A stretch of DNA of 64,000 bases from Paenisporosarcina sp050269735. Its GTDB lineage: Bacteria > Bacillota > Bacilli > Bacillales_A > Planococcaceae. A program made the translations under genes and the position numbers. The DNA lies in the NCBI RefSeq assembly GCF_050269735.1, contig NZ_JBNNIX010000004.1, positions 124,001 to 188,000 of the forward strand. Reading direction: 5' to 3'. This document shows, in pieces, positions 8,409 through 14,982 of the stretch; the first letter of the stretch is position 1; each line of letters opens with the position of its first letter. Under the pieces are notes generated by a model, which did not search any database, was not told the DNA's origin, and saw only the letters and a list, made by a program, of their open reading frames with translations.

Positions 8409-8935
8409 AACCCGATTTAAATGATTTAGTATTAAGAGATCGAGATGATGGAACTTCCTTGGTAAACGAAGTGAGTCTGGAAAGAGCAACAATAAATGAT
8501 GCCGAGGCTCTATTTGATATGCAAGTTAGAGCATTTACACCACTCTTGGAAAAGTATAAGGATTACACTATTAACCCAGCGAACGAAACAATCGAACGCG
8601 TTATTACTCGAATAACTAATCCTAATGGTGTGTTTTATAAAATTTGGTTGGACACTAAATTTGTAGGAGCCATCTGTATTTTTTGGAAAGAAGATGTTCG
8701 TTTTTGGATAAGTCCTATGTTTATCCTTCCTGAATATCAAGGCCAAGGTGTAGCGAAAAAAGCAATCCTTCTAGCCGAGGAAAGATTCCCTCACGCATTG
8801 AGCTGGGAGCTAGCAACAATCTTAGAGGAAAAGCGTAACTGTCATCTCTATGAAAAAATGGGATATGTCCTAACAGGAGAAAAACGAAGAATTAATGAAC
8901 ACACTACGCTAGTCTTCTATAAAAAGGGTATGTGA
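8399..8935 (+). CDS. GNAT family N-acetyltransferase, translationally coupled
   Basis: 178 residues. ATG 8399 overlaps the previous gene's stop by 10 bp, with GGGGTGA about 7 nt upstream, so translation is probably coupled. GNAT marks: FVGAICIFW, FWISPMFILPEYQGQGVAKKAIL (the Q/RxxGxG/A acetyl-CoA loop) and YEKMGYVLTGE near the C-terminus. The substrate is unknown. It is from a different branch than its overlapping partner, so this is not a simple tandem duplication. Confidence 0.85.
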   Translation: MSMKPDLNDLVLRDRDDGTSLVNEVSLERATINDAEALFDMQVRAFTPLLEKYKDYTINPANETIERVITRITNPNGVFYKIWLDTKFVGAICIFWKEDVRFWISPMFILPEYQGQGVAKKAILLAEERFPHALSWELATILEEKRNCHLYEKMGYVLTGEKRRINEHTTLVFYKKGM

Positions 8936-9158
8936 ATGAATATTTAATTGAAAGAAATCGAAATTGTTAGGTGTGTATGCGAAAAAAATAAAATAGTATC
9001 ATTAATCTTCATGCCAAACCTAATTATGGTCCACATATGACAAAGAGATAACAATTCGATGACACGAAGGGGTATTGGTTTAACTTTTCATGAATGTCCG
9101 TTAAGATGCAATCTATGCGTGGTCATAAACGCGTAGTTTTGAATCGAAAGGGGTTTAC

Positions 9159-9947
9159 ATGAGAATGAATATGAAAAAATTATTATTACCTCTAGCAGCA
9201 GGTGCATTAGCTTTAAGTTTATCTGCTTGTAATGACGAAGATAAAGCAACAAAGGAAGAAAAGCCACAAGAAGAAACGAAGCAGGAAGCGGCGAAAGCAC
9301 CAACTGAAAAAGATCAGGCAGCAGCTGCTAAAGAAATGCAGAAGAAAATGGCTGAGCAGGAAGTTGACGAGAAAAAAGTAGTAGCAGTCGTTAATGATGA
9401 AGAATTAAAAGGTGACCAATATAATGCGGCGTTGGCTTCAATTCAAGGTCAAATGCAACAGTCAGGTCAAGATCCGAGTAGTAAAGAAGCTGCAGAGCAG
9501 GTGAAAAAACAAGTACTGGATTCTCTTGTAGGTCAAACGTTGATTTTACAAAAAGCGAAAGAAGCGAAAATCACAGCTACTGAAAAAGAAATTGATGAAA
9601 GATATAAAACTTTTGAAGAGCAATACGGTGGCGAAGAAGCGATGAATAAAGCACTGGAAGCACAAAGCATGGACTCGAAGATGTTAAAAGACCAAATTGC
9701 TGAATCGATTCTATTTGAAAAATATCAGGATAAAGTAGTGCCTGCCAAAGAAGTAACAGAAAAAGAAATTAAAGATTATTACGATCAATCTGCATCACAA
9801 GCAAAAGCAGCAGGACAAGAGCTTCCTCCACTTGAAGAAGCTAAAGAAGAGATCAAAGGAATTCTTCAACAACAACAGCAACAAGAACTATTGGCAAAAC
9901 ATGTTGAAGAGTTAAAAGCTGACGCTAAAATTGAATTGAAAATCTAA
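9159..9947 (+). CDS. SurA N-terminal domain lipoprotein (PrsA-like, no PPIase domain)
   Basis: 262 residues. Lipoprotein signal with lipobox LSAC (Cys about residue 24), then a Lys/Glu/Ala-rich linker of about 45 residues, then a SurA_N-like helical chaperone region (VVAVVNDEELKGDQYNAALAS..., LVGQTLILQKAKEAKI). The family arrangement in PrsA continues into a parvulin domain, but none is present here; a run of Gln (QQQQQQ) lies near the C-terminus. It probably helps folding of secreted proteins at the outer membrane face. GAAAGGGG is 5 nt before the ATG. Confidence 0.8.
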   Translation: MRMNMKKLLLPLAAGALALSLSACNDEDKATKEEKPQEETKQEAAKAPTEKDQAAAAKEMQKKMAEQEVDEKKVVAVVNDEELKGDQYNAALASIQGQMQQSGQDPSSKEAAEQVKKQVLDSLVGQTLILQKAKEAKITATEKEIDERYKTFEEQYGGEEAMNKALEAQSMDSKMLKDQIAESILFEKYQDKVVPAKEVTEKEIKDYYDQSASQAKAAGQELPPLEEAKEEIKGILQQQQQQELLAKHVEELKADAKIELKI

Positions 9948-9964
9948 TAAATTAAAACTTTAAT

Positions 9965-9997
9965 GCCTCCCATTATTCTAATAATAGGGAGGCTTTT
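9965..9997 (+). terminator. Terminator after SurA_N lipoprotein
   Basis: gcctccc (9965-9971) pairs with gggaggc (9987-9993), the stem extended by attatt/aataat with one bulge, then TTTT. Confidence 0.8.
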
Positions 9998-10045
9998 GCA
10001 TGGGTATACTTAGACAATCCAAATAAAAAGCAGGAGCTATATGTT

Positions 10046-10279
10046 ATGAAAGAATTTAAAATTACTTATTTTTTTGACGAAGAGCATTACATTCGACGAT
10101 TTATCCATGTGGAATCCATGGAAATTGCGGAAGAGTTGATACAAAGTGAAAGGGATCAATATATATCATTTCGCGATAGCAGAGGCATATATCATGAGCT
10201 GAATACTCGAAATGTCCGAGTGGTCCAACTTTCCGAATACCATCGAATCGATAAAAGCCAAAAAAGAGAGAAACGATGA
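10046..10279 (+). CDS. Small hypothetical protein
   Basis: 77 residues, charged, starting with MKEFKITYFFDEEH. CAGGAGC lies 10 nt upstream. No known family, no signal, no membrane segment. The coding sequence ends inside the loop of a strong terminator, and translation in this frame is consistent with a small cytoplasmic alpha/beta protein. Confidence 0.6.
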   Translation: MKEFKITYFFDEEHYIRRFIHVESMEIAEELIQSERDQYISFRDSRGIYHELNTRNVRVVQLSEYHRIDKSQKREKR

Positions 10280-10302
10280 CGATCTCGCCGTTTCTCTCTT
10301 TT
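10262..10302. terminator. Bidirectional terminator between convergent genes
   Basis: A perfect 14-bp stem (10262-10275 with 10289-10302) has T-rich flanks on both strands. It serves the + strand small gene, whose stop codon is in the loop, and the - strand DUF1541 gene ending at 10317. Confidence 0.88.
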
Positions 10303-10316
10303 AGTTTTGGGGGCAA

Positions 10317-10862
10317 TTATTCAGCAGTAAGTTCACTTTCAGTAACCCACATATGGTTCTTCACTTCTTCACCACTGTCAGTAGAGATGTAATCTACCAT
10401 ATAAACAGTTGTTTGTTCGGCTGAATCAACTTTTGCCGTTGCGCCTTTCATGCCTTCCATATGATCTGCCTCAACGATAACTTCATCACCAGCTTTATAT
10501 GGATCAGCAGTAGCGTCTTTTATTTCTTCATGAATAATCCATTTATGATCTTTCACTTTTTCTCCACCAGTAGTAGGTGTGTAGGAAATTGTGTAAACAG
10601 TCGTATCGTAAGCTCCTACGATTGTTGCTTCGGCATCTTTCATGCCTTTCATATGAGCATTCGTAATTGTTGCTTTGCTACCAACTTCAAAAGTAGGATT
10701 TGTTGCTTCTTTTAAACCTTCAGGAACCTCACCAGAACTTGAATGAGAGTCGCCATGATCCATTTCTTCATGATTAGCTTCCTTGTCACTGCTTGTATCA
10801 TTTCCACATCCACTTAAAACCACCATTGCCGCAGCACTTAAATAGAGAAGTTTCTTTTTCAT
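10317..10862 (-). CDS. ydhK: DUF1541 (YdhK/CopL-type) lipoprotein
   Basis: 181 residues. Lipobox LSGC at about residues 17-20, a His/Met/Asp/Glu-rich linker (HEEMDHGDSH), then two DUF1541 repeats, each beginning GSKATITNAHMKGMKDA or GDEVIVEADHMEGMKGA and ending near KDHKWI..EE or KNHMWV..SE. Staphylococcal CopL, a membrane-attached copper-binding lipoprotein, is described as related to this family (from memory). The Met/His motifs and the CsoR-like site in the promoter make copper binding at the cell surface the best guess. AAGAGGTGTAAG precedes the ATG. Confidence 0.87.
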   Translation of the reverse strand: MKKKLLYLSAAAMVVLSGCGNDTSSDKEANHEEMDHGDSHSSSGEVPEGLKEATNPTFEVGSKATITNAHMKGMKDAEATIVGAYDTTVYTISYTPTTGGEKVKDHKWIIHEEIKDATADPYKAGDEVIVEADHMEGMKGATAKVDSAEQTTVYMVDYISTDSGEEVKNHMWVTESELTAE

Positions 10863-10903
10863 TAGTACTTACACCTCTTATTTTTGAATTTGTTAAAGGT
10901 AGT

Positions 10904-10920
10904 ATACCCTAATAGGGTAT
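10904..10920 (-). promoter_or_regulatory. CsoR-like copper operator before ydhK
   Basis: ATACCCTAATAGGGTAT is an 8-bp perfect inverted repeat around one base, matching the TACCC...GGGTA plan of CsoR sites in Bacillus copZA promoters. On the - strand it lies just upstream of and overlapping a TATACT -10-like box, 42-58 bp before the ydhK start codon. No csoR or copA gene is in the window, so the regulator must act in trans. Confidence 0.7.
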
Positions 10921-10991
10921 GTATTGAAAAGAATTAGTCAGACAATATGTAAGATCTCGACATTACAGGTCATAAAGTGATCACAATATAA

Positions 10992-11096
10992 CCAGGTTGA
11001 CAGAATGGAGCTCCAGGTAGACAGTTCAGCATTCCAGGTAGACAGAATCGAGTTCCAGGTAGACAGTTCCACATTCCAGGTTGCACAAAATACAAT
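10992..11096 (-). repeat. 21-bp-period array, ACCTGG family, 5 copies
   Basis: On the + strand CCAGGT starts at 10992, 11013, 11034, 11055 and 11076, exactly 21 bp apart. Copies 1 and 3 continue AGAATxGAG while copies 2 and 4 continue AGTTCxxCATT, giving a 42-bp higher-order pattern. The last unit (11076-11091) is the exact reverse complement of 16 bases at 35882-35897, the start of the array near 35.9 kb. Read on the - strand, the array follows the DUF3231 gene and its terminator. Confidence 0.88.
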
Positions 11097-11149
11097 AAGG
11101 CTTTAAATAGTTCACATGCGGAAACTTCTGAGTGTCAATATTATGATTT

Positions 11150-11184
11150 AAAAACCCTTGAATAACTCATTGAGTATTCAAGGG
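11150..11184 (-). terminator. Terminator of the DUF3231 gene
   Basis: cccttgaata (11155-11164) pairs perfectly with tattcaaggg (11175-11184); on the - strand the stem is followed by TTTTT. It lies 35 nt after the stop codon. Confidence 0.85.
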
Positions 11185-11219
11185 CTGAAGTGTATAAGGC
11201 TTTAATTATTAGTGTGTTG

Positions 11220-11732
11220 TTAGTGTGTTGCGGCTGGTGACACATTTAGTGGAGGAGGAATCAACCATGCTTTCTCTTTGTTCATTCTCAATAATTTCGC
11301 ACCAAATTGTACTTTGTTTGAATGGAACTTGCCAAACATCATCCCAATATCTTCGCGGATGGCTTGGCCAATAATCATACTGCATCCCACTAGCCCTTGG
11401 GCTGCATTTACAGATAGGATGGCACTGATTTCTGGATCCGTAATTCGTGCTCCAACAGGGATTTCGTCCGCTGTTGCGATTGGGCGATCAGGCAAGGCAG
11501 GGGGAATTGCAATACCATTGGCTTTCAATAATTCTGATGCTTCTTGATTCTCGTCCTTCATGGCTTTAACCGCATCTTCAAGCATGCTTCCCAGGTCTCT
11601 GTCCCCAACATGATTAATAAACGCTTGGTACAAACTGATTAACCCATTGTTGGATGCAATATAAGACCAGACTCCAAATACTTCACCTTCATGCAAAGGT
11701 TCATTTTTAGGATTACCACTTAAAATACCCAT
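11220..11732 (-). CDS. DUF3231 family protein
   Basis: 170 residues matching the DUF3231 pattern: LHEGEVFGVWSYI near the N-terminus, a long helical body (LEDAVKAMKDENQEASELLKANG), PPALPDRP, and the C-terminal HSNKVQFGAKLLRMNKEKAWL-like helix. Such proteins are predicted four-helix bundles with ferritin-like topology; function is unknown, and two-copy versions occur in Bacillus. GAGGAGG precedes the ATG. It has its own terminator. Family sure; no function assigned. Confidence 0.85.
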   Translation of the reverse strand: MGILSGNPKNEPLHEGEVFGVWSYIASNNGLISLYQAFINHVGDRDLGSMLEDAVKAMKDENQEASELLKANGIAIPPALPDRPIATADEIPVGARITDPEISAILSVNAAQGLVGCSMIIGQAIREDIGMMFGKFHSNKVQFGAKLLRMNKEKAWLIPPPLNVSPAATH

Positions 11733-11784
11733 TCACTATTCCTCCTCATGAATTAAACATTCTCCTTGGAGCGGAGAAAATTAC

Positions 11785-11868
11785 ATGTGTATTATGTGTG
11801 ACCAATGGAATGTTATGCGGGCTTTGTTAGCTAAAAAACATGGCTTAATGCAAAGTAATCATTTTTAA
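11785..11868 (+). CDS. Possible 27-residue small protein
   Basis: ATG 11785 is preceded at 8 nt by GGAG (within GGAGCGGAGAAAA), and the frame runs 27 codons: MCIMCDQWNVMRALLAKKHG and seven more, with a CxxC pair at the N-terminus. A strong terminator follows 82 nt later, and no other gene can own that terminator. The gene is divergent from DUF3231. It could also be only the leader part of a small RNA. Nothing homologous is known to me. Confidence 0.4.
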   Translation: MCIMCDQWNVMRALLAKKHGLMQSNHF

Positions 11869-11950
11869 TTTTAAATTTCAAACATGACCATGCGAAAACA
11901 AAAACATTATATGTTTCAGTTCCTGTAGAAGAGAATGAAACAGATAAGAT

Positions 11951-11998
11951 ATAAAACAAAAGAGGCTAACTTCGCAGTTAGTCTCTTTTGTTTTATAT
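11951..11998 (+). terminator. 20-bp stem terminator without an obvious gene
   Basis: Arms 11951-11970 and 11977-11996 pair over 20 bp with a single G-T pair and a 6-nt loop; the distal arm is T-rich. The only candidate upstream on the + strand is the 27-codon frame at 11785. From 11997 to the next gene I see only AT-rich sequence. Confidence 0.75.
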
Positions 11999-12139
11999 GT
12001 AGAACTCAAAGCTATCAAAATATACATCTGCTAAAATTTTACGAAACACTAAAAATCCGATATCATAAGTAATAATTTAACATTTGGAAATAATCAAATA
12101 TAAATTTAAAACTACTTCACATAAAGGAGTACACTCCAG

Positions 12140-12982
12140 ATGTCTACATTCGCATTATTAAACAATCTTAAAGAACAGGCAGATCAAATTACGGAAGATT
12201 GGTTGAATGCCAGAGCGAAAGAACCAGGTTCTTTCTATTCTTGTGAAACTTCACCGGATGTTGAAAGACTCTTGAGAAAGCAACATAAACAAACCGTTCA
12301 ATTATTGATATCGAGCTTAAATGAGGATGAAATTGAATTTCAGGAAAAGCTAGAGGATTGGGCGCAAACTGTCGCAATGTCGCGAGTGGAAAACAGGATA
12401 GCCATACATGTAGTCGTTGAATTTCTAGGAAAAACGAGAGTACTCTTTTGGCGATATATTCAACGATTTATCCATGATACGAATGAGGATATTAACAAAA
12501 TACATGTGGCAGAATGGAGTGAGATTCTTCATTCTGGATTTGACGAGATGATTGTAAAATTCACGACATATTACCATGAATTTAACGAAAAACGATTATC
12601 CGAGCATCAGGCATTGATTAAGTTACTTGAAATTCCACTCATCAAGATATGTGATAAAGTTTCCGTACTACCGTTAATCGGCATCATTAACTCAGAACGT
12701 GGGTTATCTTTATTGAATGATATTCCATTAAAGTGCAGTGAGAATCAGGTAGAAAGTCTAATCATCGATCTTTCTGGTGTAATCGAAATCGAAGAGGCTG
12801 TCGCATTTCAGTTAACTCAACTTGTCCAAGTGTTGAACTTGATGGGCATTGAAAGTTATATTTCTGGTATTCGGCCGGAAGTTGCTAGAAAAGCCATTAG
12901 CTTTGGGGAAGATTTTCACACCATCACTAAAATTTCATCTGTTCAAGAAGTCATTGGAAAGCATACAGTGGTTAAAGTTTAA
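12140..12982 (+). CDS. RsbR-type stressosome protein
   Basis: 280 residues: an N-terminal non-haem globin-like sensor region (about 1-155), a linker helix, and a C-terminal STAS domain (about 160-275; PLIGIINSERG, LIIDLSGV, then AVAFQLTQL). RsbR proteins build the stressosome with RsbS and pass stress signals to RsbT and so to sigma-B. Of the two phospho-threonines of B. subtilis RsbRA, the first position is Ser185 here and the second is Glu219 by alignment of IDLSGV..EE with IDLTGV..DT. No rsbS/rsbT neighbours, so a scattered paralogue. Confidence 0.85.
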   Translation: MSTFALLNNLKEQADQITEDWLNARAKEPGSFYSCETSPDVERLLRKQHKQTVQLLISSLNEDEIEFQEKLEDWAQTVAMSRVENRIAIHVVVEFLGKTRVLFWRYIQRFIHDTNEDINKIHVAEWSEILHSGFDEMIVKFTTYYHEFNEKRLSEHQALIKLLEIPLIKICDKVSVLPLIGIINSERGLSLLNDIPLKCSENQVESLIIDLSGVIEIEEAVAFQLTQLVQVLNLMGIESYISGIRPEVARKAISFGEDFHTITKISSVQEVIGKHTVVKV

Positions 12983-13022
12983 GGGTATTAGGAAGTTCAC
13001 TGCAATTAAGTTGGGAAAATAG

Positions 13023-13060
13023 GACACCTCCAATTAGCTATTCAATTGGAGGTGTCTTTT
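13023..13060. terminator. Bidirectional terminator
   Basis: Perfect 13-bp stem, gacacctccaatt (13023-13035) with aattggaggtgtc (13044-13056), followed by TTTTCTTC on the + strand. The convergent small - strand gene stops at 13084. Confidence 0.85.
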
Positions 13061-13083
13061 CTTCTATTCAATTTCACGATACC

Positions 13084-13287
13084 TTAAGATTTGTAAGATT
13101 TTTCTCGTTCACTTCTTTTACGATGATTCGATGTCATTGGCTCATGTTTTGGTTTTAAGAATCCCTGTTCCACGAACTCCATTGATATCTCTTCTTTTGG
13201 TGAAGTCGCATTAAAATCTTTCTTCTTTGGTGTTTGAGACAAGGGACTTGTAAAGTTAATTGCTCCTTTATGATTGTCACTTCCCAT
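13084..13287 (-). CDS. Small hypothetical protein
   Basis: 67 residues from ATG 13287, with AGGAGG at 7 nt. Very basic, rich in Lys, Ser and His, ending RKRSEREKSYKS; predicted mostly disordered. No family recognised. The good binding site, placement before a terminator and lack of competing frames support it. A spore-associated small basic protein is one possibility, with no direct evidence. Confidence 0.55.
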   Translation of the reverse strand: MGSDNHKGAINFTSPLSQTPKKKDFNATSPKEEISMEFVEQGFLKPKHEPMTSNHRKRSEREKSYKS

Positions 13288-13422
13288 CAAAAAACCTCCT
13301 CAAAAGTATCGTTCCTTCTTAACATGGTTTTAAAAGACGGATTCATTCTTCAAATTTTAAAAAATATGTCATGTAGAAAGAAATTTTTTAAAAAGATTAT
13401 AGCTCGACACTTTGTAGCTTAT

Positions 13423-13492
13423 GTCCAGTTAGAATCATTTTCTGTCCAGTCATCAATGATTTCTGTCCATTCACTCAAAATTGCCTGTCTCC
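13423..13492 (-). repeat. 21-bp-period array, TGGACA family, 3-4 copies
   Basis: GTCCA (TGGAC on the - strand) starts at 13423, 13444 and 13465, 21 bp apart, with a decayed GTCTCC at 13487. On the - strand the units read TGGACAxAA, like the array at 58.4 kb. It lies downstream of the haloperoxidase gene on that gene's strand, beyond the large repeat at 13589. Confidence 0.7.
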
Positions 13493-13588
13493 TTAAAATA
13501 AAAAAAAGAGTAAAATGAGTCGATTTTCTAACCTTTTATGCCTTAACAATTCTATCAAAAGCTAATAGCGGATGTTTACTATTAAATG

Positions 13589-13710
13589 ATTGTAGTGGAA
13601 GGCGGCGACTCCAGCGGGAATAGCGTGTTCAGGTGAGACCCCGCAGGAGCTAGCGACGAGGAGGCTCACGAACCGCCCGCGGAAAGCGTCCGCTTGAAAC
13701 GGAAATCAAC
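13589..13710. repeat. Structured intergenic repeat of Bacillaceae/Planococcaceae type
   Basis: About 120 bp, much more GC-rich than its surroundings, with many complementary arms (ctccagcgg against ccgcaggag; gtgag against ctcac; gcgga against tccgc). I recognise the words GCGGCGACTCC.GCGGGAA, GACCCCGCAGGAGC, CGAGGAGGCTC and GCCCGCGGAAAGCGTCCGC from an intergenic element seen in many Bacillales genomes. This is recognition from memory, not a search. It encodes no protein and carries no transposase. Confidence 0.75.
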
Positions 13711-13787
13711 GTAATTGTTTTACAAGAGCAAACTTTAATAGAGGGCTGCTCTCAGAAGTCATTTAAAATGAATTAATGGTCGTTTCA

Positions 13788-14753
13788 CTAAAAATGCCAT
13801 GGTGACTTGCGAGGGATATGTTTTTGATGAGATTTCTGATCTTCTATTGATTCCAATGATTCCATCCATGGATCTATGGATTCTATAGATTCCATTAATT
13901 CTTTAGATTCTTTCGATTTTTTGACTTTTAATCGAGACGTACAATCATCTTTAAAATCAAAGTGAATGACCTGCTTGTAATCATCCGGTGAAATATTGGC
14001 GTTTCGGTATTCTCGATAAGGATGATCAATGGAGTTGCCATCTTCATTTTTCTGTGTCTTTAAGTGATCCACTATCATATTTCCAATATATCTCCCTAAA
14101 TTCAAGCCCTCGCTGTTATCGACTTCAAAATGAACTCCTGCATATAAACGGCTGTACGCATCGTCGAAAGCGATTTTGCGCAATTTTTTTGCTTCCATTG
14201 GGAAGAAATAGCTTAACACTACTTCTGCACAGCCAGACATGCTGGCGTGGCCAGAAGGATAGGATGGAAATCTCGGCGTACAAAGAATCGTCTCCATCTC
14301 TTCGTCACATTGATTTGGTCTAGCAACATCCCATTTATACTTCAATTCCCAGACGACAATCATGGTGTCATTTATAGCCATTTGTACCGCAGCTATTATT
14401 CTGCTGGCATAGACAGGACTGACACCATAGGTATCTACTAGACGGTCAATAATGGGAGTCCATTGTTTGGTAGGGGCACCAGTTCCATAAAAAATGGCCA
14501 ATTGTTCTTGATTGTGTGTCAGATGGCTGAGCGTACGTTGAACAATCTTTAATTCTTTTTCGAAATCAATCGCACTGGGTTTTTTAATTGGGAAATGCAT
14601 GATGGTGCCGTTTGGATTTAGGAAGTTCTTATCTTTATCTCTTTTTAAATAATTCAAGGACCAAGATCCTGCAGATGGTGTAACAGGATTTACCGGTAAT
14701 CTCTTTTCACCTGCGTAAGGCACTTCGGACCATCGCAAATAATTTTTCTTCAA
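13788..14753 (-). CDS. Vanadium haloperoxidase / PAP2-like protein
   Basis: 321 residues. The three phosphate/vanadate-binding motifs are present in order: KYKWDVARP (Kx6RP), PSYPSGHAS and SRLYAGVH (SRx5H). The N-terminus SEVPYAGEKRLPV...SAGSW matches bacterial haloperoxidase-related proteins. TTG 14753 is chosen because GGAG lies 8 nt upstream; TTG 14771 lacks a good site. The last 50 residues are a Ser/Glu/Lys-rich tail from a DNA stretch of repeated GATTC words (13855-13920). Activity could be phosphatase rather than haloperoxidase. Confidence 0.82.
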   Translation of the reverse strand: MKKNYLRWSEVPYAGEKRLPVNPVTPSAGSWSLNYLKRDKDKNFLNPNGTIMHFPIKKPSAIDFEKELKIVQRTLSHLTHNQEQLAIFYGTGAPTKQWTPIIDRLVDTYGVSPVYASRIIAAVQMAINDTMIVVWELKYKWDVARPNQCDEEMETILCTPRFPSYPSGHASMSGCAEVVLSYFFPMEAKKLRKIAFDDAYSRLYAGVHFEVDNSEGLNLGRYIGNMIVDHLKTQKNEDGNSIDHPYREYRNANISPDDYKQVIHFDFKDDCTSRLKVKKSKESKELMESIESIDPWMESLESIEDQKSHQKHIPRKSPWHF

Positions 14754-14943
14754 TTTTTCATCTCCAATCAATTATTCTTTTAACCAATGTATGAGAGGAA
14801 GATCATGAGTGTGTTTTCAAGGCTTTACACAATATGAAAAGGATGAGTAAAGGTACCTTCATGAATGTTTTTTTTTTTTGAAAGTTCTTTAAGCGGAATG
14901 AGTCAATTGTGAAAAGTCCCGGTTATCAGAAGTTGTCTCATTT

Positions 14944-14951
14944 CATACTAT
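14944..14951 (+). promoter_or_regulatory. Possible sigma-E -10 element before prkA
   Basis: CATACTAT matches the mother-cell sigma-E -10 consensus (CATACAxT) and lies about 30 nt before the prkA start. The -35 region about 14 nt upstream (GGTTATCAG) is a poor match, so this rests on the -10 and on prkA being a sporulation gene. Confidence 0.4.
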
Positions 14952-14982
14952 GAATAAATCAAACCCTGACTGGAGGGAAAAA

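Noticed and set aside
10992..11096. CRISPR-like array
   Set aside because: Units are contiguous and degenerate with no conserved repeat/variable spacer division of usual length, and no cas genes are present.
11951..11996. Insertion-sequence inverted repeat
   Set aside because: Only a 6-nt loop and T-rich distal arm: a terminator fits better, and no transposase is near.
13234..13518. 94-codon plus-strand frame
   Set aside because: It crosses the start of the small minus-strand gene and the repeat array; composition is not protein-like.
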